NCBI GenBank assembly: GCA_947258715.1
Contig: CAMYJH010000006.1
Coordinates: forward strand, 62,001-126,000
Reading direction: 5' to 3'
From: an uncultured Gammaproteobacteria bacterium
Lineage (GTDB): Bacteria; Pseudomonadota; Gammaproteobacteria; HK1
DNA length: 64,000 nt
Shown here: piece after piece, positions 8,895 through 17,125 of the stretch
Position numbering within the stretch: position 1 is the stretch's first letter
How the letters are laid out: every line of letters starts with the position of its first letter
The notes under the pieces: generated by a model
Databases searched by the model: none
The model's input: the letters and a program-made list of their open reading frames with translations, nothing else
What the model was told of the DNA's origin: nothing
Made by a program: the position numbers and the translations under genes

Positions 8895-9201
8895 TTACAA
8901 CGAGTAACCGCGACTGGGAGCGGCGCCGGCTCTCTGGGCAACACAAGGAGGCGGCCCGTTATTGCCCCGGGATCAGTCCCGTGCCGGCTGATCCAGAAGC
9001 CGCCGCGACTCGGTTAGCAAATCGTTCACGAACTCCGCAGTGGGTCGGCGGCGGACGAGGTCGACGCCCCCGCTTCACTGACCGCAGTCACCAGCTCCCG
9101 ATCGGCAACCTCTGTCATGTTCGCTCGAATGATGGCATTCTCGATATCGGGAAGCTCGACGAGTCTCCCATCGGGTGAGATGCTGGATATCCGTTCTGGG
9201 T
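8895..9201. other. Intergenic stretch without a supported gene
   Basis: The 307 bp lie between the convergent carbonic anhydrase gene and a small minus-strand membrane-protein gene. A minus-strand frame ending at 9026 would have to begin inside that membrane-protein gene, and its product resembles nothing I know. I see no clear terminator or repeat. Confidence 0.4.
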
Positions 9202-9402
9202 CTACGGTAACGCCCACCAGATTAATAGAAGGCCCGCGGATATTCCCAGTATAAACAGCCCCCACAAGGTGCCAACATTGGTTTCGTCTCCGAACTTGTC
9301 GGAAATCTTAAGCGCCCGAGCAAACAGGGCGACGCCCGATCCACTGCCCAATAGCAACAGGCCTGCGCCGACAACGAAAACGATAATTTCGAAAGTGGTC
9401 AT
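9202..9402 (-). CDS. Small membrane protein, 66 aa
   Basis: From ATG 9402 the frame encodes MTTFEIIVFVVGAGLLLLGSG, then a short soluble loop (ALKISDKFGDETN) and a second helix (VGTLWGLFILGISAGLLLIWWALP). Two membrane passes and nothing else are visible, and no family is recognised. An upstream in-frame start at 9459 would overlap the PH-domain gene and is less likely. The ATG lies 15 bp after the stop of the PH-domain gene on the same strand, so the two are probably co-transcribed. Confidence 0.6.
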   Translation of the reverse strand: MTTFEIIVFVVGAGLLLLGSGSGVALFARALKISDKFGDETNVGTLWGLFILGISAGLLLIWWALP

Positions 9403-9416
9403 GCAAAGTATCGAGG

Positions 9417-9839
9417 CTATTCGAAGTCTACTTCCCTCACCTGCTTCCTTACCCGGCATTCCTCTACGTACTTGCGCAACAGCTCTCTCATAGCTTCGCC
9501 GTCCTTAATCGCCTTTATGGTGACTACGGGGTGGGATCGATCCGAAGTCTTTAGCACCACATTGCCCAGAGAGAAGACTCTAAGATAGAACGGCTGCTGC
9601 AGCTTGTAGTCCCGAACCCGGTAGAGCTCCAAATCGTCGGTTTCCTTGTTCAGCACGCCGTAGCGAATACGCAGGCGCTCGTTGGTCAGCTCGTACTTGG
9701 TGTACTTCACCACCAGCCACTTCCACAAGATCACGAACAACGGAATGACGAGCCAGAAAAAAAGCCCGAGCAATATAAACGCCGGCAGGTTTACCACCTG
9801 CGACGGGTTACCGTTCCAGACTGAGCGTTCTTCATCCAT
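9417..9839 (-). CDS. Bacterial PH domain membrane protein
   Basis: The 140-residue protein has a short cytoplasmic start (MDEERSVWNGNPSQVVNL), one or two hydrophobic segments (AFILLGLFFWLVIPLFVILWKW) and a bacterial PH (bPH2, formerly DUF304) domain. The domain is marked by YELTNERLRIRYGVLNKETDDLELYR and the following beta strands (KTSDRSHPVVTIKAI). The role of such proteins is generally unknown. It is the upstream member of a two-gene unit with the small membrane protein at 9202-9402. Confidence 0.75.
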   Translation of the reverse strand: MDEERSVWNGNPSQVVNLPAFILLGLFFWLVIPLFVILWKWLVVKYTKYELTNERLRIRYGVLNKETDDLELYRVRDYKLQQPFYLRVFSLGNVVLKTSDRSHPVVTIKAIKDGEAMRELLRKYVEECRVRKQVREVDFE

Positions 9840-9959
9840 GGAACAAGTTAACCGGAAATTTATCGGATAAAGGTAGGTTAGAAAAAGAAACGGGGCCAGA
9901 AACCTTTAACTGAGTTTAAAGGCCCTGACCCCTGTTATTAGCTTCAATCAACCTTGCGC

Positions 9960-10589
9960 TCAGTTCCTATCGTTGAGCGCCGCAAGCTCCTCGATCACAC
10001 TTTCCAGCCCCTGGCGATCGAGCTTGCTGCGGAAGGTGCTGCGGTAGGTGGTCACCATGCTGACACCTTCGATAGTTACGTCGAAGACTTTCCAATCGCC
10101 AGTCTGATTATGCAGTCGGTAGGCCACGTCCGCAGGCTGATTGGTTCTAGGTCTTGGGATCTGCACGCGGACGACGGCCAGCCGGCCATCCTCGCTCACG
10201 CGCTCGGAGATGTAGTTGATCTGATCGCCGGCTTTGTATTCGGCAAGTGCATTTGCGTAGCTGCGAACCAGCATCTTGCGAAGCTCGTACAGGAATCGTT
10301 CACGCTGCTCGGGCGTCCCGCTTCGCCAGTGCTTGCCGAGCATATAGCGCCCTGTGGCATCCACGTCGATGTGGGGTGTGACGATCTCGTCAACCAGCCG
10401 CTGCGCGAGACCGGGATCCTGGAGAATGCCTTCACGGTTCTTTTCCACCGCCTGAAGGAACGCGCCGGTCGTCCGCTCGATAAGGTCTTTTGGCCCCACG
10501 CCTACAACCGCCTCCGCAGCCGCCATTCTTGCAACGAACAGCAACGCGCCCAGTCCGAGCCAAAGCCAGCGGTGTCGAATCATATCCAT
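9960..10589 (-). CDS. mlaC: MlaC/Ttg2D family phospholipid-binding protein
   Basis: The protein, about 209 residues from ATG 10589, is the periplasmic carrier type of the Mla pathway, which moves phospholipids between the outer membrane and the inner-membrane MlaFEDB complex. It has a signal peptide (RHRWLWLGLGALLFVARMAAAEA) and the MlaC core: GKHWRSGTPEQRERFLYELRK, LVRSYANALAEY, LHNQTGDWKVFDVTIEGVSM and TYRSTF. An earlier start at 10631 is in frame, but a GAGAGG ribosome binding site precedes 10589. The other mla genes are not next to it, so it is a detached copy or part of a split system. Confidence 0.88.
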   Translation of the reverse strand: MDMIRHRWLWLGLGALLFVARMAAAEAVVGVGPKDLIERTTGAFLQAVEKNREGILQDPGLAQRLVDEIVTPHIDVDATGRYMLGKHWRSGTPEQRERFLYELRKMLVRSYANALAEYKAGDQINYISERVSEDGRLAVVRVQIPRPRTNQPADVAYRLHNQTGDWKVFDVTIEGVSMVTTYRSTFRSKLDRQGLESVIEELAALNDRN

Positions 10590-10871
10590 GCCCAGTTTTA
10601 CCTCTCTCAAGGATTCGAAATCTCGGGACATCCCGACCGATTACCGGAGACGCTCGTCCCATGCCACATGGTGGACATCGACCGCAGCTCCAATTCGTTT
10701 AATTACTCAGGGCCTTTCCGTTCCTTCACTTCATTGCGCCGTCAGTATAGGCCGCGAATAACAGAGTACGAGGTTACATGGGAATGACACCTAAGAAAAT
10801 GGGGATCATGCACGGATTTTCGGCATTCTCGGGCCGATAAATCCGCCTCTGAGAGCCGGTTCGGGCTCCTA

Positions 10872-11384
10872 TCAGAGCGCTTCGAGACGCTTTTGCAGAC
10901 GGGGCGACCAGTCTGTATCGGCTGTCGCCTCTAGCGCCCACTGAAGCACAGTCCGGTGCGACGGCTTGTCTACGCGTTGGAGGGTGAATTCTCGGCTCAG
11001 CAGGCCCGGCTTGTGCGCATAGCGATAAGCGCCCAGGAACGTGACCTCGCCGGGACCCACTTTCACCTCAATCCGATGTTCCCCCAGGCTGTAGGATGTC
11101 TGGCCGACGCCGAATCCGTAGATGAAATACTCGCCCGGCGGAACGTTGTCGAACACGATCAAACCATTGCTGAAGGTATGGGCGGGTACGTTGCCCTTCA
11201 TCCACGGCGCCAGGACCCGCGATTCCTTGTTATACAGCGTGATATTCGGCACGCCCAGATTACCAGTGAAATAGCCGTAGACGAGACCAGATTGTTCGTC
11301 GCGGGCATCCCGTATCGGCGTCATCGGTCCCACGCAGGCCGTGAGGACCAGTGACAGCAGCGCGAATACAAACAGCTTTTTCAT
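10872..11384 (-). CDS. Lipoprotein of unknown function
   Basis: From ATG 11384 the protein has a typical lipoprotein signal peptide, MKKLFVFALLSLVLTAC, with the lipidated cysteine at residue 17. The rest (about 170 residues) looks beta-rich, with FDNVPPGEYFIYGFGVG resembling carboxypeptidase-regulatory or prealbumin-like repeats seen in surface lipoproteins, and a charged C-terminus. No specific family is recognised. An upstream in-frame start at 11411 would put extra residues before the signal and is unlikely. It stands alone between mlaC and the DUF1353 gene. Confidence 0.7.
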   Translation of the reverse strand: MKKLFVFALLSLVLTACVGPMTPIRDARDEQSGLVYGYFTGNLGVPNITLYNKESRVLAPWMKGNVPAHTFSNGLIVFDNVPPGEYFIYGFGVGQTSYSLGEHRIEVKVGPGEVTFLGAYRYAHKPGLLSREFTLQRVDKPSHRTVLQWALEATADTDWSPRLQKRLEAL

Positions 11385-11741
11385 ACTTCGTAACTCCGTC
11401 GTGATATCCAATGTTTGGGATAAGCCTCACCCCCGGCCCCCAGCCGTCCGCACCGCATTCGAAAGTATAGAAAAAACCAACGGGCACGCACTTCATTCAG
11501 AGTGGTTTTAGGATAATTAAGGACGGCTCGAATTTCCGGGGCTAGAAAGTGAGCCAGATTGAGGACTGTCTGCCTCATATTCATCGCCTGCCGACGAAGT
11601 GGCGCCAGGTTCTATAAAAGAGTCCCGGCCGCTGGGATTGCCGCGTCGAACTGAGCGCCGCAGCTGAAATGAGGCGATCCAGGCCCGCCACCCGATTCCA
11701 CCGGCTGGGCTTGCAGACAATCCAGCCGAGCGCGCAAAGCT

Positions 11742-12068
11742 CTATAGATGATGCCTCATTCTAAAGAGGGGTACCGATAAGACGCCCATGGCCTTGAATA
11801 TGATCTCGTCGGCAGATTTTCGGCTTCGGCTCCGAACCCAGTAATGCCAGTCGAGAATGATGGCGGAGTTACCGTACTTGCCCCAGCTGGGCAGTACCAT
11901 CCACAAGCCCCTGGAAATGGATGCAAAATCCATTGTTAACCGGACTGCGATGTCCACCCAAACTCCGCTGTCCGCCTCGTCGACGCCATAACCGAAGGAT
12001 CGCAGCACCGCCCAAGTTTTTCCGTCCACGAGCGGAGAAACGAACAACGCGTCAGTGAAGCGGCTCAT
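11742..12068 (-). CDS. DUF1353 domain protein, possibly truncated by a frameshift
   Basis: The 108-residue product matches the DUF1353 pattern: FVSPLVDGKTWAVLRSFGY, VDIAVRLTMDFASISRG (family DFASIPR), GKYGNSAIILDWHYW and SRKSADEIIFKAMGVLSVP. The domain is common in phage-related and stand-alone small proteins and its function is unknown. Members often run about 150 residues. Here the frame stops at FRMRHHL, but a one-base shift just before the stop opens a further 40 or so codons (IYRALRARL...) to a stop at 11612, restoring a normal length. The C-terminus is therefore probably frameshifted. Confidence 0.65.
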   Translation of the reverse strand: MSRFTDALFVSPLVDGKTWAVLRSFGYGVDEADSGVWVDIAVRLTMDFASISRGLWMVLPSWGKYGNSAIILDWHYWVRSRSRKSADEIIFKAMGVLSVPLFRMRHHL

Positions 12069-12222
12069 TGCTTGCCGCGCTTGCTCCGGCGAATGAGAAG
12101 ATTGTCAACGCGACCTGGTGACTACGATCGAATTGGGTCTTGGAAATATCTCGGCCCCGCGGGCTTCTTCTATTGCGGAAACTCAACCGATCGACTCCGG
12201 CGCCTCTGCCGCTCGGGCACTT

Positions 12223-12789
12223 CTATGCCGCTGATACCGGTACAAGCAAGGCCAGGATGCCAACCACAACGAAAAGCGTCGCAGCAAACCAGCGCATCAG
12301 CTGCATATTGACTCGCTGGGCTAGGGCTCCACCAATCCAGACAGCCGGAACATTCGCAATCATCATGCCCAGCGTCGTTCCTAGAACCACCGCGACGAGT
12401 GTTTCGTAGCGGGCCGCTAGCGCGACCGTAGCAAGCTGAGTCTTGTCGCCCATCTCCACCAGAAAGAAGGCAATGAGGGTCGTTAGGAACACACTGGTGC
12501 CTGGAAGGTCTCGGTCTTCATCCAGCTTATCCGGCTTGAGCGCCCACACGCCGAAAGCGAAGAACGATATTGCAACAGCCCATCTTAGCGCCTGGGAGGA
12601 TACCAGGCTCGCGATCCATGTCCCCGCATAGCCGGCAACGAAATGATTCGCAAGGGTCGCAAAGAGAATGCCAAGAATGATCGAAGCCCTACGCTTGAAT
12701 CTTGCCGCAAGTACAAATGACAGGAGTTGAGTCTTATCGCCCATTTCGGCCAGCGCGACAACCGACGTGGAGAGAAGTAAAGCTTCCAA
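12223..12789 (-). CDS. UPF0016/TMEM165-GDT1 family cation exporter
   Basis: The 188-residue protein has six to seven membrane helices arranged as two homologous halves. Each half carries the family signature E-x-G-D-K-T (AEMGDKTQLLSF near residue 14 and VEMGDKTQLATV in the second half). Members export Mn2+ or exchange Ca2+/Mn2+ for protons in bacteria and in the eukaryotic Golgi. The length is full. No yybP-ykoY manganese riboswitch motif is visible in the 160 bp upstream; that gap instead holds a perfect 10-bp inverted repeat. The gene is downstream of the glutathione S-transferase gene on the same strand. Confidence 0.9.
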   Translation of the reverse strand: MEALLLSTSVVALAEMGDKTQLLSFVLAARFKRRASIILGILFATLANHFVAGYAGTWIASLVSSQALRWAVAISFFAFGVWALKPDKLDEDRDLPGTSVFLTTLIAFFLVEMGDKTQLATVALAARYETLVAVVLGTTLGMMIANVPAVWIGGALAQRVNMQLMRWFAATLFVVVGILALLVPVSAA

Positions 12790-12853
12790 GAGGCGGCACC
12801 GGCTTCAAAAGTTGTTCGATAGATATGCTTTGAATATTGGCATCAACATACTC

Positions 12854-12924
12854 CGCCTAACGAAAATTACTGACTTATCGGCTTGAACTGAGTAACTTCG
12901 GGCAAGAGGATGAATCGTTAGGCG
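12854..12924. repeat. Inverted repeat resembling an integron attC site
   Basis: A perfect 10-bp inverted repeat (CGCCTAACGA at 12854-12863 and TCGTTAGGCG at 12915-12924) brackets 51 bp. The outer heptamers GCCTAAC and GTTAGGC fit the attC R'' and R' consensus (RYYYAAC and GTTRRRY), and 71 bp is a normal attC length. The inner L boxes do not pair convincingly, so it could equally be an ordinary operator or hairpin. Confidence 0.3.
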
Positions 12925-12950
12925 AACCGTCTCTGTGTCAGAAACTTTGT

Positions 12951-13562
12951 TTAGACTGGATCCTTCGGTACCGTCGCCTGCATTGACGGCCGCTTGGAAA
13001 ACTCTTTGTACCACTTAGCAAGTTTCGGCCGGCCTTCGCGCCAGTCGGCCACAGGCTTTCTGAAATCGAGATAGCCTAGCGCGCAGCCGATGACGATATG
13101 AGCGATGGATAGCCGCATGCCGTCGATTTCGGACACGGATTGCTCGAGCGTATCCAGCGATCGGTTTATGGCTTTTTTCTGCCGCTCGACCCAGTCCTTG
13201 GACTGCAGCTCTTTCGACCGTTTGCCTTCAAGCACCGTCATAACCGCGGCGTCGAGGATGGCATCGGCGAGCGCGTGCAGCTTGAGCACAGTCCAGCGAG
13301 AATCGCCGGCGGCGGGAAACAGCGTGTCGCCCTCGTGCTGTGCGTCGAGAAATTCACAGATCACCGCCGAGTCAAATAGGACGTCACCGCCGTCTGTCTT
13401 GAGCGCCGGCACCTTTCCGATGGGATTGTCTTTGGGCAGATCGGTTTCTGGATCCCAGGGGTTGGTGGGCACTTTTTCGATCTTGTCGTCGAGACCAGCC
13501 TCCATGGCGGTGACCATGACCTTGCGGACGTAGGGGGAAGTCGGCGAGTAGCGGAGCTGCAT
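12951..13562 (-). CDS. Glutathione S-transferase family protein
   Basis: From ATG 13562 (with AAGGAGG nine bases upstream) the protein is 203 residues. It has an N-terminal thioredoxin-like domain, MQLRYSPTSPYVRKVMVTAMEAGL, where the serine/tyrosine pair near residues 6-11 would contact glutathione, the cis-proline motif GKVPALKTDGG and the ESxA-like DSAVICEFLD. The helical C-terminal domain has LSIAHIVIGCALGYLDFR. It conjugates or reduces substrates with glutathione, but the class and substrate are not clear. A 54-codon upstream extension is open but lacks a ribosome binding site. Confidence 0.9.
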   Translation of the reverse strand: MQLRYSPTSPYVRKVMVTAMEAGLDDKIEKVPTNPWDPETDLPKDNPIGKVPALKTDGGDVLFDSAVICEFLDAQHEGDTLFPAAGDSRWTVLKLHALADAILDAAVMTVLEGKRSKELQSKDWVERQKKAINRSLDTLEQSVSEIDGMRLSIAHIVIGCALGYLDFRKPVADWREGRPKLAKWYKEFSKRPSMQATVPKDPV

Positions 13563-13753
13563 CTGCGGCGTCCTCCTTGTGCGTTGGTGCTTGTGCTCTA
13601 AACAGAGGCTGATTGTCCATCGTAACCCGCGCGGGCGCTCGATGCATTTGAGCCAAACGAGCCGGTTTAGCCCGCGTATTTTCATCTCGGGGGGACAGTC
13701 GTCAATACGGATGTGACTGATCAATCATCCGTTCTAGCGGTTTTTGATCGCAC

Positions 13754-13784
13754 AAAAAAACAGGGGACCATCTCTGGTCCCCTG
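13754..13784 (-). terminator. Rho-independent terminator of the phasin gene
   Basis: On the minus strand CAGGGGACCA, a short loop and TGGTCCCCTG form a 10-bp GC-rich hairpin (13761-13784), followed directly by seven T residues. It lies about 75 bp after the phasin stop codon. Confidence 0.88.
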
Positions 13785-13858
13785 CACTTCGATTCCCTTC
13801 GAAGTAGCCGCAACGCTTCCTTACGTCACGGCTGTTCGGCTGTTCCTAGGACCAAGCT

Positions 13859-14281
13859 TTAAGCAGCAGCCTTCTTCGGCGCGCTCTTTGCAGCAGCCTT
13901 GGTCGTCTTGGTGGCAGTCTCGGTCTGCTTTTCAGCCTGCTTCTGGACCGCCTTCACGCCTTCCTCGAACCAGCTGGTGACTTCATCACGGGCCTGCGCC
14001 TGGATATCCATCGACTCCTGGGCCAGGGCCATCAGCTTCTCCCCGAGCTCTACATTGATTTCGGTGGCCAGCTTGATCAGCTCCTGCGGATCCTGGGTCT
14101 TCCCGACCAGGTCCAGATGCCGGGTGCCGGCATCCAGATAACTCTCCATGGCGGAAAGCTGCTGGCGGGCCAGCAAGCCCTGGGCGCGCACGGCGATGCG
14201 ATTGAAGCGAAGCACAGACTCGACAGCCTGCTTGTTCACGTCGGATACGTTTTTGAGTACGTCGGTATAGGCCTGTTCCAT
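13859..14281 (-). CDS. Phasin family protein
   Basis: From ATG 14281 (preceded by AAAGGAG) the 140-residue protein is nearly all helix. It has the phasin pattern: VLKNVSDVNKQAVESVLRFN, ARQQLSAMESYLDAG, a central KTQDPQELIKLATEI and a Lys/Ala-rich tail (KTTKAAAKSAPKKAAA) as in PhaP/PhaF-type proteins. Phasins coat polyhydroxyalkanoate granules. The gene is monocistronic, with its own terminator and a repeated TGCAATGCAC element upstream. No PHA synthase or depolymerase gene is in the window. Confidence 0.9.
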   Translation of the reverse strand: MEQAYTDVLKNVSDVNKQAVESVLRFNRIAVRAQGLLARQQLSAMESYLDAGTRHLDLVGKTQDPQELIKLATEINVELGEKLMALAQESMDIQAQARDEVTSWFEEGVKAVQKQAEKQTETATKTTKAAAKSAPKKAAA

Positions 14282-14335
14282 GTTTGTAATCTCCTTTATG
14301 ACTCTAAGTGATTGATTTGCAAATACACATTTGAT

Positions 14336-14368
14336 TTGTGCAATGCACCAAATGCTGCAATGCACAAT
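14336..14368 (-). promoter_or_regulatory. Paired TGCAATGCAC elements upstream of the phasin gene
   Basis: TTGTGCAATGCACCA (14336-14350) and TGCTGCAATGCACAAT (14353-14368) are two near-identical copies 55-87 bp upstream of the phasin start. Phasin promoters controlled by PhaR repressors carry TGC-rich elements of this type, so these are candidate operators. This is inferred by analogy only. Confidence 0.4.
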
Positions 14369-14388
14369 AGACCTTCCAGGAAGGGATG

Positions 14389-15357
14389 TCAAGAGGGGGG
14401 CGGAGCTTTTTTTACCCTCCGCCGGCCTCTGAGGACGAGGACGTTGCCCGCCAGAATGAGGACCGTCCCGGCCATGGCCGACGACGTCCAGCGGTAGTCC
14501 TCGAAAGCCGTGGATATGGCCAGTGCCACCAGGGGGAAAAGGACCGTGGCGTAGGCGGCCCGATCGGCGCCAATGCGCCCCAGCAGGGTGAGGTAGGCGC
14601 CAAAGGCCAGCACGGAACCAAACAGCGCCAGAAAAATCAGCGATGCGAGGTAAGGAAAGGAGGGATCAAAAGCAAATTCCAGCTGCCCCGCGGCGGCAGC
14701 GCCGGCTGCCACCAGCAGCGTGATCACGGCGCCATAGGCCATACCGAGCGCGTTGGTCTGCACCACCGGGAGCCTGCGCCGCTGGGTGTAGACCGAACCC
14801 ATGTTGCCTAGGGACGCGAGATAGGTGGCAAAGATACAAAGCCCAATGGCAAAGAAAGTCTCGCGGGAGGCCTCGACGGCGGTCACTTCAGGCCAGAAGA
14901 CGAGGGTCATTCCGCTCAACCCCAACCCCGCGCCTGCCAGCACCTCGCCGCTGACGCTAAAGCGGAACAACCACGCGCCGTTCAGCATATTCATGAGCAC
15001 GATGGTGGAGAAGGTCAGCGCCAACAGCCCGGAGGTGAGGTGAGAGGCAGCGATGTAGAAGAGCACATAATTGAGCGAAAACAAAAACGCCCCTTGGGCG
15101 GCTATGCCTAAATGATCGCGTGGGTCAAAGCGCAGTGTCTTGCCTCGGGCGAGGCAGAATCCGATGAGCAGGGCGGCGGCGATGATGTAGCGGTAGGCGA
15201 CCGAGAGGATGGGATGGACCATCCCGAGCTGGAAAGTTATGGCATACCAGGTGGAACCCCAGATGAGGACGGCGGCGGCGTAGAGTCCACCGTTGGAGGC
15301 GGCGGAGGGTTCGGAGGCGAAAGGCGGAGAACCGTTCGGCGGGCGCGGCGGGGCCAA
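14389..15357 (-). CDS. EamA/DMT family transporter
   Basis: The 322-residue protein has about ten hydrophobic helices in two EamA halves. The first starts GLYAAAVLIWGSTWYAITFQLG, with the family's WGS/TW motif, and the second ends WTSSAMAGTVLILAGNVLVLRG. Members export amino acids, metabolites or drugs, and the substrate is unknown here. The extreme N-terminus (about 22 residues, Pro/Ser-rich) is cytoplasmic and the start could be internal. It lies 17 bp downstream of moaE and may be read through from the molybdenum cofactor genes. Confidence 0.88.
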   Translation of the reverse strand: MAPPRPPNGSPPFASEPSAASNGGLYAAAVLIWGSTWYAITFQLGMVHPILSVAYRYIIAAALLIGFCLARGKTLRFDPRDHLGIAAQGAFLFSLNYVLFYIAASHLTSGLLALTFSTIVLMNMLNGAWLFRFSVSGEVLAGAGLGLSGMTLVFWPEVTAVEASRETFFAIGLCIFATYLASLGNMGSVYTQRRRLPVVQTNALGMAYGAVITLLVAAGAAAAGQLEFAFDPSFPYLASLIFLALFGSVLAFGAYLTLLGRIGADRAAYATVLFPLVALAISTAFEDYRWTSSAMAGTVLILAGNVLVLRGRRRVKKAPPPS

Positions 15358-15374
15358 GGCTCGCTCGAGCGGCG

Positions 15375-15863
15375 CTATTTCCGCCAGCGATCGGCGGCCT
15401 GGCGATCGCTCTCACGCGATTCAACCCAGCGCTCGCCTTTGCGGGTGATCTCTTTTTTCCAGAAGGGAGCGCGAGTCTTTAAGTAATCCATGATGAACTC
15501 GCAGGCTTCGAAGGCCGCGGCGCGGTGGCTACAGGCCACCACCACCAGCACGATGGGATCGGTGGGCTCGAGCTTACCCACCCGGTGTATAACGCGCACC
15601 TCGATCAGCTCCCAGCGCTCTTTGGCCTCGTCCACGATCTCGCCGATGGCCTTTTCGGTCATTCCGGGATAGTGCTCCAGCTTCATCTGCTTCACGTACT
15701 CGCCCTGGTTCAGGTCACGCATCAGACCGATGAAGCTCGCCACGGCGCCGATATTGGGATCTTGAGCACACAACGCTCGGATCACCTTGCCGGCCTCAAA
15801 GGGCGCTTTCTGGATCGTCACCGGCGGCACGGCAGCGGGAGGACTTCTCACGGACCTAACCAT
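15375..15863 (-). CDS. moaE: Molybdopterin synthase catalytic subunit MoaE
   Basis: The 162-residue protein is the large subunit of molybdopterin synthase, which adds two sulfurs from thiocarboxylated MoaD to cyclic pyranopterin monophosphate. Visible family motifs are GAVASFIGLMRD, LEHYPGMTEKAI, RVIHRVGKLEPTDPIVLVVV and the active-site region CSHRAAAFEACEFIMDYLKTRAPFWKKE, with the conserved His-Arg and lysines. No moaD lies beside it. It overlaps the context of moeA, which ends 9 bp upstream, so the two form a small molybdenum cofactor operon. Confidence 0.95.
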   Translation of the reverse strand: MVRSVRSPPAAVPPVTIQKAPFEAGKVIRALCAQDPNIGAVASFIGLMRDLNQGEYVKQMKLEHYPGMTEKAIGEIVDEAKERWELIEVRVIHRVGKLEPTDPIVLVVVACSHRAAAFEACEFIMDYLKTRAPFWKKEITRKGERWVESRESDRQAADRWRK

Positions 15864-15871
15864 GGCTCGGT

Positions 15872-17125
15872 CTAGTAAAGCAGATCGAAAAACGGGTAAT
15901 AGAGAATCGTATCACCGTGCGCCACCGTGTTGCCTTCCGGGATTTCCACCACGCCCTCGGCCCAGACTGTGGAAGTGAGCACGTCGGAGCCCTGCTTTGG
16001 GAAAATCTCGGCCTTGGGCAGATGGCCGTCTTGCCGGGCGATCCGCGCCCGTGCGAACTCCCGTCGCTTGCCGGGCTTTCGCCACTCGAAGGCGGCGCAC
16101 ACCGGGTAAGGTCTGGGCAGCACTTCGGACGCGCCCTGACGGGTTAACAGGAACGGACGCACGAACAGGCAGAAGGTCACCAGGGTAGAGACCGGGTTGC
16201 CCGGAAGGCCAAGGAAATCCGTATCGCCGATACGTCCATAGGCCAGCGGCTTGCCAGGCTTGACCGCCACCCGCCAAAGCTCGATCTGGCCGCTGGACTT
16301 CACGGCGTCGCGCATATGGTCCTCTTCGCCCACGGAGATGCCGCCGCTGGTGACGATGACATCGGCGCGACTGGCGGCTTCCCTGAGCGCCGTTGTGGTG
16401 GCGGCGAGGGTGTCCTCAACTACGCCCAGATCCAGAATCTTGCATCCGAGCGCCGTCAGCAGGCCCTGGAGAGTGTAGCGGTTGGAATTGTAAATCTTGC
16501 CCATGGGCAAAGGCTCGCCGGGTTTAACCAGCTCGTCACCGGTGGAAAAAATCGCCACCGCGAGCTTTCGATACACCGATAACCGGGACAGGCCGACGGA
16601 AGCGGCGAGTCCCATTTCCTGCGGGCGCATGCGCAGTCCTTTGGGCAGCACCTCGCGGCCGGCAACGATGTCGTTGCCCCGCGGGCGGATGTTGTCTCCA
16701 CGCGGCACCGGACCGGGAACGAGGACGTGGTCGCCGTCGGCCCGACAGCGCTCCTGCATCACCACGGCGTCCGCACCCTCGGGAACGGGCGCGCCGGTGA
16801 AGATACGCGCGGCCTCGCCCGGGCCAATGGTTCCGCCGCTAACGCCAGCGGTGATTCGCTTAGTTACCCTCAGACGCGCTTCGCGGCTTTGCGTCATGTC
16901 AGCGCTTCTTACCGCGTAACCATCCATCGCGCTGTTGGCGTAACCAGGTACGTCGATGGCGGAGACATGGGCCTCAGCCAGTACCCGACCGAGCGCCGCG
17001 GAGATGTCGACGCTTTCTGTTCCGGTGACCACCCGAGCGCGATCCAAAATGAACGCCCGCGCCTGATCGACGCTGATCATGCCATCGGGGTAACAGAAGT
17101 CGGCGGGGACTCGAGCCAAGTTCAT
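15872..17125 (-). CDS. moeA: Molybdopterin molybdenumtransferase MoeA
   Basis: MoeA inserts molybdate into adenylylated molybdopterin, the last step of Moco synthesis. The protein (417 residues from 17125) has VPGYANSAMDGYAVRS near residue 60, AARIFTGAPVPEGADAVVMQE, the PRGDNIRPRGNDI segment and the MoCF domain (IFSTGDELVKPG and TSGGISVGEEDH). It also has KPGKPLAYG and GLPGNPVST, and the C-terminal domain. Two other in-frame starts are possible: 17176, which is poorly conserved, and 17080 (MISVDQARAF). It is the first gene of the moeA-moaE unit, which would supply the 45-47 kb molybdenum hydroxylase. Confidence 0.93.
   Translation of the reverse strand: MNLARVPADFCYPDGMISVDQARAFILDRARVVTGTESVDISAALGRVLAEAHVSAIDVPGYANSAMDGYAVRSADMTQSREARLRVTKRITAGVSGGTIGPGEAARIFTGAPVPEGADAVVMQERCRADGDHVLVPGPVPRGDNIRPRGNDIVAGREVLPKGLRMRPQEMGLAASVGLSRLSVYRKLAVAIFSTGDELVKPGEPLPMGKIYNSNRYTLQGLLTALGCKILDLGVVEDTLAATTTALREAASRADVIVTSGGISVGEEDHMRDAVKSSGQIELWRVAVKPGKPLAYGRIGDTDFLGLPGNPVSTLVTFCLFVRPFLLTRQGASEVLPRPYPVCAAFEWRKPGKRREFARARIARQDGHLPKAEIFPKQGSDVLTSTVWAEGVVEIPEGNTVAHGDTILYYPFFDLLY

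Noticed and set aside
9026-9265. Minus-strand frame of 79 codons (MGAVYTGNIRG...)
   Set aside because: It starts with GTG inside the small membrane-protein gene, has no ribosome binding site and no family resemblance.
12790-12950. Possible yybP-ykoY manganese riboswitch before the UPF0016 gene
   Set aside because: The conserved riboswitch core sequences are absent; only the simple inverted repeat is present.
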